The notes: generated by a model not told the origin, from the sequence alone. 6,038 nt of DNA from an uncultured Methylophilus sp. (GCA_936943315.1 CAKZJM010000264.1:1-6038), one strand, 5' to 3'; shown: positions 1 through 5,809, counted from the stretch's first letter. Made by a program: numbers and translations.

Positions 1-1107
1 CCACGGGAACGTCGGCACGATTTTGCCGCCATACCCAAACTCGGCCAGGATAATTTTTCCTTTTTCGACAGTCAGCGGGCAGGAGCCATAACCATCATAG
101 CGCGAGGGCAGGGTGTTGCCTGCACGCACCGCTAGCAGGTTTTCAGCAGCAATCACTACTTGTTTTCGTGCCGCGGCCGCTGTTTTTGCGTTAGGGGTAT
201 TGGTGCAATCGCCAACCCCGAAGATATTGGCATACCGCACATGCTGCAAACTGTGCTGGTCAACTTCTACCCAGCCATCCACATTTGCCAGCGGGCTTTG
301 CTTGAGAAAGTCTGGCGCTGTTTGCGGCGGCACCACATGTAAGAGGTCAAACGGCTCACTGACGCGGCTGACATTGCCTGCGGCATCCTTGAGATCGAAC
401 CAGGCGGTTTTGCCGGGGCCATCCACTTCTACTAGCGTACTGCTCAAATGCAAATCTACCTGATAACGGCGGATATACTGCATCAAGGGTTCCACATACT
501 CTTTTACCCCAAACAACGCGGGTGTGGCACTGTAGAACGAGGCCTTGATCTGCCCCAGCCTGCCTTTGTCCAACCATTCGGCGCAAGATAAATACAACGC
601 TTTTTGCGGTGCACCCGCGCATTTGATCGGCATGGGGGGCTGGGTAAACAATGCCTTGCCGGATTGCAGTTGCTGCACCAGTTGCCAGGTGTATGGCGCC
701 AGGTCGAAGCGGTAATTGGAGGTCACGCCATGTTTGCCCAGCGTTTCGGGTAACCCTTTGATGCCTGCCCAGTTGAGTTTGAGCCCGGCAGCCACCACCA
801 ATTGCTGATACTGGATATTACCCAGCGTGTCGGTGCTGACCTGTTGCTGCTCAGGTTCGAAACCAGTCACGGCCGCTTTTAACCAGGTCACCCCCGCTGG
901 AATGCAGTCTGCCATGGGGCGAACTGTCTTGTTAACGTCGAATTCACCGGCCCCGACCAAGGTCCAGGCGGGCTGATAGAAGTGCTGGTCAGAGGGTTCG
1001 ATGATGGCAATGTCAAGGTGGGCATCACGCTTTTTCAGGCTGGCCGCGATGGCACAACCTGCCGCGCCACCGCCCACAATCACAATGTCGAAGTTGGTTT
1101 TTTGCAT
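1..1107 (-). CDS. sqr: Sulfide:quinone oxidoreductase, type II, 3' end cut by window edge
   Basis: This flavoprotein oxidises sulfide to a persulfide or polysulfide and passes electrons to the membrane quinone pool. I translated 369 codons without a stop, from ATG at 1107 to the left edge. An N-terminal Rossmann FAD motif VGGGAAG lies at residues 11-17, and FYQPAW follows at about 43. KCAGAPQK holds Cys163, and the late YDGYGSCPLT motif holds Cys343. This pair matches the two redox cysteines of type II (human/bacterial) SQR. GVGDCTN at about 297-303 is the second FAD-contacting segment. By family comparison roughly 40-60 C-terminal residues, which help membrane attachment, are missing beyond the edge. 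It is the third gene after the ArsR repressor and the DUF442 gene, 38 bases after the latter. No clear Shine-Dalgarno precedes the ATG, so translation may be weak or coupled. A flavocytochrome c sulfide dehydrogenase is a less likely alternative because the type II motifs fit SQR closely. Confidence 0.93.
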   Translation of the reverse strand, partial: MQKTNFDIVIVGGGAAGCAIAASLKKRDAHLDIAIIEPSDQHFYQPAWTLVGAGEFDVNKTVRPMADCIPAGVTWLKAAVTGFEPEQQQVSTDTLGNIQYQQLVVAAGLKLNWAGIKGLPETLGKHGVTSNYRFDLAPYTWQLVQQLQSGKALFTQPPMPIKCAGAPQKALYLSCAEWLDKGRLGQIKASFYSATPALFGVKEYVEPLMQYIRRYQVDLHLSSTLVEVDGPGKTAWFDLKDAAGNVSRVSEPFDLLHVVPPQTAPDFLKQSPLANVDGWVEVDQHSLQHVRYANIFGVGDCTNTPNAKTAAAARKQVVIAAENLLAVRAGNTLPSRYDGYGSCPLTVEKGKIILAEFGYGGKIVPTFPW

Positions 1108-1145
1108 GCTAGGACTTTTTATAACGATTTAAAATTGAATGGTAT

Positions 1146-1574
1146 TTAATTGAACCAGTTTTTGACTTTATTCAACAGACCTTCCTGTTCTGGCTGCTGG
1201 CTGCAGCAAGCAGGCCGGTTGCTGCCAGGGGCAGTGGATTGTCCGTGTAAAGACAATTGATAGACCTGGTTGGCGCGGTTGCCCGTGCGGCAAAAGCCCA
1301 GGGCAGGGCCTGGATGCTGGTTAAGCAGGGCGGTCAGTTGCTGGGCATGCTCAGGGCTTATCTGGTTGGGTATGACGGGGATATGGGCGTAGGCCATGCC
1401 CAATGCGGCGGCTTTTGACGCCAGCGAGGCATTGCCAGGCTGCGATTCACCGCCTTCGCCATCAGGCCGGAAGTTGACCACCAGTTTTATTCCTTGGACT
1501 GCCAGGGTGTCCAGATCAGCCTCATTGACTTGGTCACTGACGCTGTAACGTTGATCTATCTGTTTAATTTCCAT
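1146..1574 (-). CDS. Stand-alone DUF442 (TIGR01244-type) phosphatase/rhodanese-like protein
   Basis: This 142-residue protein has the DUF442 fold, a small cysteine-phosphatase-like domain related to the N-terminal part of Blh proteins. Blh fusions combine such a domain with a persulfide dioxygenase in bigR operons. The N-terminal segment (residues 1-40) has the family pattern, with VVNFRPDGE at 32-40. The active-site loop CRTGNR is at 95-100, a Cys-X4-Arg loop with Cys95 as predicted nucleophile and Arg100 as anion binder. This resembles rhodanese loops as much as phosphatase loops. The last 40 residues extend past the usual domain and carry adjacent Cys123-Cys124, ending in a short amphipathic LLNKVKNWF-like tail. 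The start follows GAAGAAG-type purines and lies 24 bases after the repressor stop, so co-transcription is likely. Persulfide or thiosulfate handling next to SQR is inferred from context; the exact substrate cannot be read from the sequence. Confidence 0.9.
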   Translation of the reverse strand: MEIKQIDQRYSVSDQVNEADLDTLAVQGIKLVVNFRPDGEGGESQPGNASLASKAAALGMAYAHIPVIPNQISPEHAQQLTALLNQHPGPALGFCRTGNRANQVYQLSLHGQSTAPGSNRPACCSQQPEQEGLLNKVKNWFN

Positions 1575-1598
1575 CTTCTTCAGTTTCCGTCGTTATTG

Positions 1599-1946
1599 CT
1601 AAGCACTTTTGAGTTGGGGTTCAGCCTCTTTCTGGCAAAACTCGTCATGTAACACGCGGATCACCGCCAACGCGGCCGGGCTACCTATGCTGTAGTACAC
1701 GTTTTTGCCTTCACGGCGGGTACTGACCAGGCGTGCCTCGCGCAATACGGTCAGTTGTTGCGACAGGCTGGGCTGCCTTAAGTTGAGGCAGTTTTCGAGT
1801 TCGCTGACCGATTTTTCGCCTTGCGATAACTGACATAACAGCATGAGCCGATCAGTGTTTGCCATCGCTTTCATCAGCTGGCTGGCCTGATCGGCCGAGG
1901 CTCTTAATTGGTCAAATAAATCCACCGCTATATCTGAAGTTTGCAT
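1599..1946 (-). CDS. bigR: ArsR-family persulfide-responsive repressor, BigR/SqrR/YgaV type
   Basis: This 115-residue winged-helix DNA-binding protein is probably a repressor of its own operon. The ArsR core runs from about residue 22 to 100. GEKSVSELE at 43-51 leads into the recognition helix around LRQPSLSQQLTVLRE (56-70), and the beta wing is STRREGKNVYYSI (75-87). Cys38 in the helix before the HTH and Cys104 in the C-terminal helix fall where BigR and SqrR carry the two cysteines that form a disulfide or polysulfide bridge on exposure to persulfides. That sensing mechanism is known for the family and inferred here. Cys53 is an extra cysteine. The metal-binding CxC motif of ArsR/SmtB proteins is absent, so metal sensing is unlikely. 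Translation starts at ATG 1946, with AAGGGG at 1951-1956 only four bases upstream. It is the first gene of the three-gene minus-strand unit, and a Crp/Fnr gene diverges from it. Confidence 0.9.
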   Translation of the reverse strand: MQTSDIAVDLFDQLRASADQASQLMKAMANTDRLMLLCQLSQGEKSVSELENCLNLRQPSLSQQLTVLREARLVSTRREGKNVYYSIGSPAALAVIRVLHDEFCQKEAEPQLKSA

Positions 1947-2160
1947 AATACCCCTTGAAAATCATTTTATTTTTATCTTATTTGTCATATGAGATTCCAT
2001 CATAAACCTGTTGCCGCCGATTGTGTACGGTTTAACAACTGTCAGACGAGATCATGGCAATGGTTTTAAATCAATCTGTGATAAAGTTTGCTGCATAAAC
2101 AATAGCGTGGTGCATGGTGTACCGTGCCAGTCAAAAAATATGAAATGGGGATGTTGGAAT
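1947..2160. promoter_or_regulatory. Divergent control region between the bigR-like gene and the Crp/Fnr gene
   Basis: These 214 bases hold no convincing gene. The repressor-proximal side (about 1957-1990) is very AT-rich and is where its promoter and operator should lie. An 8-base palindrome TCATATGA sits at 1985-1992. Further right, TGGTT-TTAA-ATCAA at 2061-2074 matches the Fnr-type pattern TTGAT-N4-ATCAA in 8 of 10 specified bases. A near-palindrome, GCATGGTGTACCGTGC at 2112-2127, pairs in 6 of 8 arm positions. I could not assign a clean sigma-70 -35/-10 pair on either strand, so the sites are candidates only. Confidence 0.5.
2147..2151 (+). promoter_or_regulatory. Ribosome binding site that decides the Crp/Fnr start
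   Basis: GGGGA lies nine bases before ATG 2161. Upstream in-frame ATG codons, at 2011 and 2140 for example, lack this spacing. The residues they would add are not like the family N-terminus, which supports 2161 as the start. Confidence 0.6.
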
Positions 2161-2823
2161 ATGCAAACACTGTCATGGATCAGTCTGTTTCCTGAGCTTG
2201 AAGCACTGGAAGAACCCGCCAAAAAACTGGTGACGCAATATGCACGTATTGTAGAGGCGCCCATCGGTACTATCGGTTATCGCGAGGGTGATCATTGCGG
2301 CGGGTATGTGCTGCGTCTCAAGGGGCGTTCACGCGTATATAAAATGTCGGCCAGCGGCCGCGAAATCGTCTTATACCGAGTAGGCGCAGGCGAAACCTGT
2401 GTCATCACTACCACTTGCCTGTTGGGTAATAGCCAGTATCCGGCGTCTACTGTGGTGGAAGACCCGATAGAAGATGTCATCATCCCCGAAGCCATTTTTC
2501 ATAAGCTGATGATTGACTCCCCGGTGTTCCGCCAATATGTCATGCAAAATTATGGTGCATTGATCAGTGACTTGATTGTGTTGCTCGATGAAGTGGCTTT
2601 CCAGACCTTGGATGCGCGTTTGGCTAAATGGCTGCTAGATATGGGCAATAACACCATACAACGCACGCATCAGCAAATTGCCGATGAGTTGGGCACTGCC
2701 CGTGAAGTCATCAGCCGCCAACTCAAACGCCTAGAACAGAAGGGTTGGCTGACGATGGGCCGTGGCATCATTGAAATCCAGCAACGTGGCGAGTTGCTTA
2801 AGCTGGCCAACAGTAGCCAGTAA
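2161..2823 (+). CDS. Crp/Fnr-family transcriptional regulator with Cys pair, divergent to the sulfur operon
   Basis: This 220-residue regulator has a cyclic-nucleotide-type sensor barrel at about 25-130, a dimerisation helix at about 130-160, and a C-terminal winged HTH (residues 168-212, QQIADELGTAREVISRQL). In the recognition helix, Glu182, Ser185 and Arg186 have the E-xx-SR spacing of Fnr, which predicts TTGAT-like half-sites. The N-terminal cysteine cluster of true Fnr is missing, so an oxygen-sensing Fe-S cluster is unlikely. The cAMP-contact Arg-Ser of Crp is replaced around YPAST (93-97), so cAMP binding is also doubtful. Cys80 and Cys86 in GETCVITTTC are candidate thiol sensors, an inference supported only by position next to a sulfide operon; Cys46 is a third. 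The frame is open upstream to 2011, but the ribosome binding site and family length favour ATG 2161. The signal it senses and its targets are unknown. Confidence 0.9.
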   Translation: MQTLSWISLFPELEALEEPAKKLVTQYARIVEAPIGTIGYREGDHCGGYVLRLKGRSRVYKMSASGREIVLYRVGAGETCVITTTCLLGNSQYPASTVVEDPIEDVIIPEAIFHKLMIDSPVFRQYVMQNYGALISDLIVLLDEVAFQTLDARLAKWLLDMGNNTIQRTHQQIADELGTAREVISRQLKRLEQKGWLTMGRGIIEIQQRGELLKLANSSQ

Positions 2824-2944
2824 ACTGTATCGGACCAGATACAAAATTTCACCTCGCCGGATACATGCGGCGGTCATCTCCCATGATTGAATGTTCGTTA
2901 ACGACATCACTGCAAGATGCAGTGTTCATGAGAGGAGAAACAAC
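2824..2944 (+). promoter_or_regulatory. Leader of the glycine-zipper gene: palindrome and hairpin before the RBS
   Basis: This 121-base gap contains several dyads. TGTATC/GATACA at 2826-2843 follows the Crp/Fnr stop but has no T-tract, so it is a poor terminator. A perfect 10-base palindrome TCGTTAACGA is at 2895-2904. A perfect hairpin, CACTGC-AAGAT-GCAGTG, is at 2908-2924 and ends six bases before the AGAGGAG ribosome binding site (2931-2937). The dyads could be operators or a stabilising mRNA structure. I found no clear sigma-70 promoter. Confidence 0.4.
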
Positions 2945-3535
2945 ATGCGTAAACTGATCGTATCCAGTGTGGTCCTGATGGCGGCGAGCCAGAGTGCGTT
3001 TGCCGAGGCGGAATATATTGACCGGGCCAGAGTGCTGTCAGTCACGCCGCAAGTGCAACAAGTGAACCAGCCACGCCAGGAATGCCAGACCGCCTATGTG
3101 CAGGAACGCGTTTACGAGTCTAACCGATCTAATACGGGGGCGATTGTGGGTGGTGTAGCCGGTGGTTTGTTGGGGAGTACCATAGGCCGGGGTACAGGAA
3201 AGGTGTTTGCAGCAGCGGTGGGTGCCGGTGTGGGTGCGATTGTCGGTGACCGGGTTGGTAGCCAGAATGCCTATGGTAACGAACGTGTGATCAATCGGCC
3301 AGTGCAGCAATGTGTGACGGTCGATCAATGGCAAACCGTCACCACAGGCTATCTGGTCAATTACGAGTATCAGGGCCGCCAATATTCGACCATGATGGAT
3401 CGCGACCCTGGCCCGGTGCTGGATGTTGCAGTACAGGTCAGACCGAATGTGGTGCAGATTCAGCCGATGCCTGCCGTGTACAGTCCGGTGGCGATGAGAG
3501 GCCACGGCCCGCGTCATCATCGTGATTACTGGTAA
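2945..3535 (+). CDS. Exported glycine-zipper 2TM-domain protein, YcfJ-like
   Basis: This is a 196-residue envelope protein. Residues 1-20 form a Sec signal peptide: MRK, a hydrophobic core, then a cut after SAFA with EAEY following. There is no lipobox cysteine, so it is not a lipoprotein of the SlyB kind. Residues 64-105 are a glycine-zipper double hairpin rich in GxxxG (GAIVGGVAGG ... AAVGAGVGAIVGDRVG), as in the Rick_17kDa/YcfJ group; such segments can insert in or pack against membranes. Cys47 and Cys123 flank the zipper and could form a disulfide in the periplasm. The C-terminus is proline- and histidine-rich (GPRHHRDYW). ATG 2945 was chosen because AGAGGAG lies seven bases upstream and the signal peptide begins there; a longer frame from 2891 would place 18 polar residues ahead of it. 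It is monocistronic, with a terminator right after it. The biochemical role of the family is not settled; envelope-stress or biofilm links in E. coli YcfJ-type proteins are only suggestive here. Confidence 0.9.
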   Translation: MRKLIVSSVVLMAASQSAFAEAEYIDRARVLSVTPQVQQVNQPRQECQTAYVQERVYESNRSNTGAIVGGVAGGLLGSTIGRGTGKVFAAAVGAGVGAIVGDRVGSQNAYGNERVINRPVQQCVTVDQWQTVTTGYLVNYEYQGRQYSTMMDRDPGPVLDVAVQVRPNVVQIQPMPAVYSPVAMRGHGPRHHRDYW

Positions 3536-3554
3536 TAGATGGGTAAGGATAAGT

Positions 3555-3585
3555 GCGACGCCACGCTGGCGTCGCCTTTTTCTTT
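3555..3585 (+). terminator. Intrinsic terminator of the glycine-zipper gene
   Basis: A perfect 9-base stem GCGACGCCA / TGGCGTCGC (3555-3563 with 3567-3575) with a CGC loop is followed by CTTTTTCTTT. The T-tract is on the plus strand only, so it ends the plus-strand transcript. The convergent smr stop codon overlaps its last base, and on the minus strand the hairpin lacks a T-tract. Confidence 0.9.
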
Positions 3586-4130
3586 CAGGCTTTTAACAAG
3601 ACAATGACAGCGCCGCTGCCGCCATCGTTGGCGCGGGCCTGCGCATAGGCAATCACTTCATCTTTTTGCATCAGCCAGTTACGCAGTTTGTGCTTGAGCA
3701 CCGGCTCTTTGTTGCGAGAACCTAATCCTTTACCGTGCACAATGCGCACGCAACGCAAGCCGCGTTTTTTACAATCCGCAATAAATTCAGACACATATAA
3801 ACGCGCTTCGTCGCTGATCAGGCCGTGCAAATCGATATGCGCCTGCACCACCCAATGGCCGCGGCGTAGCTTGCTGAGCACCATGGGCGATTGGCCTTCA
3901 CGTAAGTAAAGTAATTCTTCACCGCTTTCAAGTTCATGCGCCGGAATGTAGTGGTCGCTCAGTGAATCAATCAGCGCCTGCTGTTCATCACGGATGAGTT
4001 GGCGCGGAATCGGCTTGGGTTTCTTGGGTGTATGTAAAATACGGTTGGTTTTTACCGGGCGCGCGCCTTTGACCGCTTCATGAAACAGTGCAGGGTCATT
4101 TTCATCTTTGTCCGGTAGTTCGTGTGACAT
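3585..4130 (-). CDS. Smr-domain protein (MutS2 C-terminal-like nuclease family)
   Basis: This 181-residue protein has an N-terminal basic, disordered-looking region (1-90) and a C-terminal Smr domain (about 95-180). The domain motifs are clear: IDLHG at 99-103, VRIVHGKGLGS at 128-138, and NDGGSGAVIVLLK at 168-180. Asp100, His102, His132 and Gly133 lie in the conserved core. Smr domains nick nucleic acids; E. coli SmrB cuts mRNA at collided ribosomes, while SmrA is less defined. Length and layout match the free-standing SmrA/SmrB class rather than full MutS2. The LDLHG-like motif recalls SmrB and the GGSGA ending recalls SmrA, so I assign no symbol. It follows trxB on the same strand, but a strong terminator separates them by 24 bases from this start. 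No Shine-Dalgarno is visible before ATG 4130, and a TAAAAT at 4137-4142 could be a -10 giving a nearly leaderless mRNA. Confidence 0.92.
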   Translation of the reverse strand: MSHELPDKDENDPALFHEAVKGARPVKTNRILHTPKKPKPIPRQLIRDEQQALIDSLSDHYIPAHELESGEELLYLREGQSPMVLSKLRRGHWVVQAHIDLHGLISDEARLYVSEFIADCKKRGLRCVRIVHGKGLGSRNKEPVLKHKLRNWLMQKDEVIAYAQARANDGGSGAVIVLLKA

Positions 4131-4154
4131 GGCTTGATTTTAAGGCCTAATCTC

Positions 4155-4185
4155 AAAATAAAAAAGCGCACCGTGGTGCGCTTTT
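4155..4185 (-). terminator. Intrinsic terminator of trxB
   Basis: On the minus strand a GCGCAC / GTGCGC stem (4176-4181 with 4166-4171), with CACG as loop and flanking A/T pairs, is followed by a run of TTTTTTATTTT. It begins 16 bases after the trxB stop. Flanking A and T runs could make it weakly bidirectional, but the long T-tract points to trxB. Confidence 0.9.
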
Positions 4186-4201
4186 ATCCTTCTCAGGCCA
4201 T

Positions 4202-5152
4202 TTACTCCAGGCTGGTCAAGTAGCGTTCAGCGTCAAGTGCGGCCATACAACCCGTTCCGGCACTGGTGACGGCCTGGCGGTAAATATGATCCTGCACGTC
4301 ACCTGCTGCAAACACACCTGGGATGTTGGTCGCGGTGAAATTACCCTGACGGCCTGCCTGCGTGATGATATAGCCGCCTTCCATCTCCAGTTGGCCTTCA
4401 AAAATCTGCGTATTAGGCTGGTGACCAATCGCAATGAATACGCCTTTGAGGGCAATGTCTTTCGTCGTGCCGGAGTTCACGTCTTTCAAACGCATGCCGG
4501 TCACACCGGTGTTGTCGCCCAAGACTTCATCCAGCGTGTGGAAGGTTTCCAACACCACTTTGCCTTCTTTAACGCGTTCCATGAGCTTGTCGACCAGGAT
4601 CGCTTCCGCCTTGAATTTATCGCGGCGGTGTACCAGGGTCACTTTGCTGGCGATATTGGCCAGATAAAGTGTTTCCTCCACGGCGGTATTGCCGCCGCCA
4701 ACCACAGCCACTTCCTGGTTGCGGTAGAAAAAGCCATCACACGTTGCACAGGCGGAAACGCCTTTGCCGGCAAAGGCTTCTTCACTTGGCAGGCCTAAGT
4801 ATTTGGCTGAGGCACCTGTGGCAATAATCAGCGCGTCACAAGTGTATTCACCATTATCGCCAACCAGGCGAATCGGTTTTTCTTTGAGATGGGTCGTGTG
4901 GATGTGATCGAAAATCATCTCAGTGTTGAAGCGCTCAGCATGTTGCTGGAAGCGTGCCATGAGTTCTGGTCCCATCACACCATTGGCATCCGCTGGCCAG
5001 TTATCGACCTCGGTGGTGGTCATCAGCTGGCCGCCCTGGGCCAGGCCGGTAATCAACACCGGATTGAGGTTTGCACGGGCCGCATAGACCGCTGCGGTGT
5101 AACCAGCAGGGCCTGAGCCAAGAATCATTAAACGGGCATGTTTTGTTGCCAT
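4202..5152 (-). CDS. trxB: Thioredoxin reductase (NADPH), low-molecular-weight type
   Basis: This cytoplasmic flavoenzyme uses NADPH to reduce thioredoxin. It has 316 residues, the usual length for bacterial TrxB. The FAD motif GSGPAG is at 12-17. The redox-active disulfide is CATC at 135-138, inside the diagnostic SACATCDGFFY. The NADPH domain has VVGGGNTAVEE at 150-160 and HRRDKF at 175-180, whose arginines bind the 2'-phosphate, so NADPH rather than NADH is expected. The second FAD motif is GVFAAGDV at 279-286. ATG 5152 has GGAA eight bases upstream, a modest ribosome binding site, and begins exactly at the family N-terminus. A terminator follows the gene, so it is probably transcribed alone, from within the 186 bases between it and dps. 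Nothing looks damaged or missing. Confidence 0.97.
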   Translation of the reverse strand: MATKHARLMILGSGPAGYTAAVYAARANLNPVLITGLAQGGQLMTTTEVDNWPADANGVMGPELMARFQQHAERFNTEMIFDHIHTTHLKEKPIRLVGDNGEYTCDALIIATGASAKYLGLPSEEAFAGKGVSACATCDGFFYRNQEVAVVGGGNTAVEETLYLANIASKVTLVHRRDKFKAEAILVDKLMERVKEGKVVLETFHTLDEVLGDNTGVTGMRLKDVNSGTTKDIALKGVFIAIGHQPNTQIFEGQLEMEGGYIITQAGRQGNFTATNIPGVFAAGDVQDHIYRQAVTSAGTGCMAALDAERYLTSLE

Positions 5153-5338
5153 GATGAGATTTCCATTAAAAAAATTATTTTTATATAGTTGGGGATGGAC
5201 ACTGCTTTTTTAAATGCCCATCTTAAAGAAAAGTATTCAGTGTCCTGCCGGAGTGAATACAGTCTTAATGAAGTGAGTGGTACAGGCACCTTTTTAATTA
5301 TTTAAAAGAAGATGCCTGCATTCAAAGAATGCCTGGAC
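5153..5338 (-). promoter_or_regulatory. trxB upstream region with overlapping inverted repeats
   Basis: These 186 bases hold no supportable gene. GGACACTG at 5197-5204 and CAGTGTCC at 5238-5245 form a perfect 8-base inverted repeat, centres 41 bases apart. The second arm overlaps another dyad, GTATTC (5233-5238) with GAATAC (5255-5260). On the minus strand a TATATA at 5182-5187 could be the trxB -10, but I see no good -35. A 20-codon plus-strand frame at 5214-5276 has no ribosome binding site and is not called. Confidence 0.45.
5300..5336 (-). terminator. Possible terminator or 3' hairpin of dps
   Basis: Just past the dps stop, the minus strand reads GCATTC-TTT-GAATGC, a perfect 6-base stem at 5318-5332, then a moderately T-rich stretch ATCTTCTTTT. 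A second, overlapping hairpin pairs 5309-5317 with 5284-5292, with one G-U pair in the minus-strand RNA. The T-tract is interrupted, so termination may be partial and allow read-through toward trxB. Confidence 0.45.
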
Positions 5339-5803
5339 TTATTTTTCTAATAAGCTACGCAACATCCATGCAGTTTTTTCATGTACCTGCAAACGTTGTG
5401 TCAATAAGTCTGACGTGGCTTCATCAGACGCTTTTTCAGCCGCCGGGAACACACTGCGAGCAGTACGGCAAACTGCTTCGTGACCTGCCACCAATTCGCG
5501 GATCATGTCGTTGGCTTTAGGCACATCTACCGTCTCATCAATCGATGTCAACTTGGAGAACTGGGCGTAAGTACCCGGTGCATAGACGCCCAGTGAACGG
5601 ATACGCTCTGCCACCAGGTCCACCGCCAGTGCCAGCTCGGTGTACTGAGTTTCAAACATCAGATGCAGGGTGTTGAACATTGGCCCGGTCACGTTCCAGT
5701 GAAAGTAGTGGGTTTTCAGGTACAGCGTGTACGTGTCAGCCAGTAATTTTGATAAGCCGTCTGCAATCTGTTGACGGTCTTCGTTATTGATACCAATGTC
5801 CAT
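5339..5803 (-). CDS. dps: Dps-family ferritin-like DNA-protecting protein
   Basis: This 154-residue protein belongs to the Dps family. Dps forms a 12-subunit shell that oxidises Fe(II) with hydrogen peroxide, stores iron, and may bind DNA. The between-subunit ferroxidase site is complete: His35 in YFHWNVTG, His47, Asp62 and Glu66 have the family's 12-15-4 spacing. The N-terminus is short (about 10 residues before helix A) and has no lysine-rich tail like that of E. coli Dps, so tail-mediated DNA binding is doubtful and the role may be mainly iron and peroxide detoxification. A strong AAGGAG ribosome binding site is six bases before ATG 5803, and a sigma-70-like promoter lies just upstream. 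The gene sits alone between trxB and ftsK. I saw no OxyR-type site, but that needs a motif scan. Confidence 0.96.
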   Translation of the reverse strand: MDIGINNEDRQQIADGLSKLLADTYTLYLKTHYFHWNVTGPMFNTLHLMFETQYTELALAVDLVAERIRSLGVYAPGTYAQFSKLTSIDETVDVPKANDMIRELVAGHEAVCRTARSVFPAAEKASDEATSDLLTQRLQVHEKTAWMLRSLLEK

Positions 5804-5809
5804 GAAGCT

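Noticed and set aside
113..622. Several open frames on both strands inside the sqr region
   Set aside because: The continuous 369-codon minus-strand frame with SQR motifs explains this stretch; the others show no family features.
2011..2160. 50-codon N-terminal extension of the Crp/Fnr gene
   Set aside because: The frame is open, but the added residues are Cys-rich and unlike the family, and GGGGA is placed for ATG 2161.
2826..2843. Hairpin TGTATC/GATACA as a terminator of the Crp/Fnr gene
   Set aside because: The stem is short and followed by AAAATTTC rather than a T-tract, so termination is not supported.
2891..2944. 18-codon N-terminal extension of the glycine-zipper protein
   Set aside because: It would put polar residues before a clear signal peptide and run through the hairpin and ribosome binding site of ATG 2945.
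3038..3520. 160-codon minus-strand open frame inside the glycine-zipper gene
   Set aside because: It is antisense to a gene with a signal peptide and zipper motifs; its His/Arg-rich product shows no recognisable domain.
4286..4798. 170-codon plus-strand open frame inside trxB
   Set aside because: It is a shadow frame opposite highly conserved trxB motifs, with no ribosome binding site or domain.
5214..5276. 20-codon plus-strand frame between trxB and dps
   Set aside because: No ribosome binding site, no promoter, and the sequence is better explained by inverted repeats.
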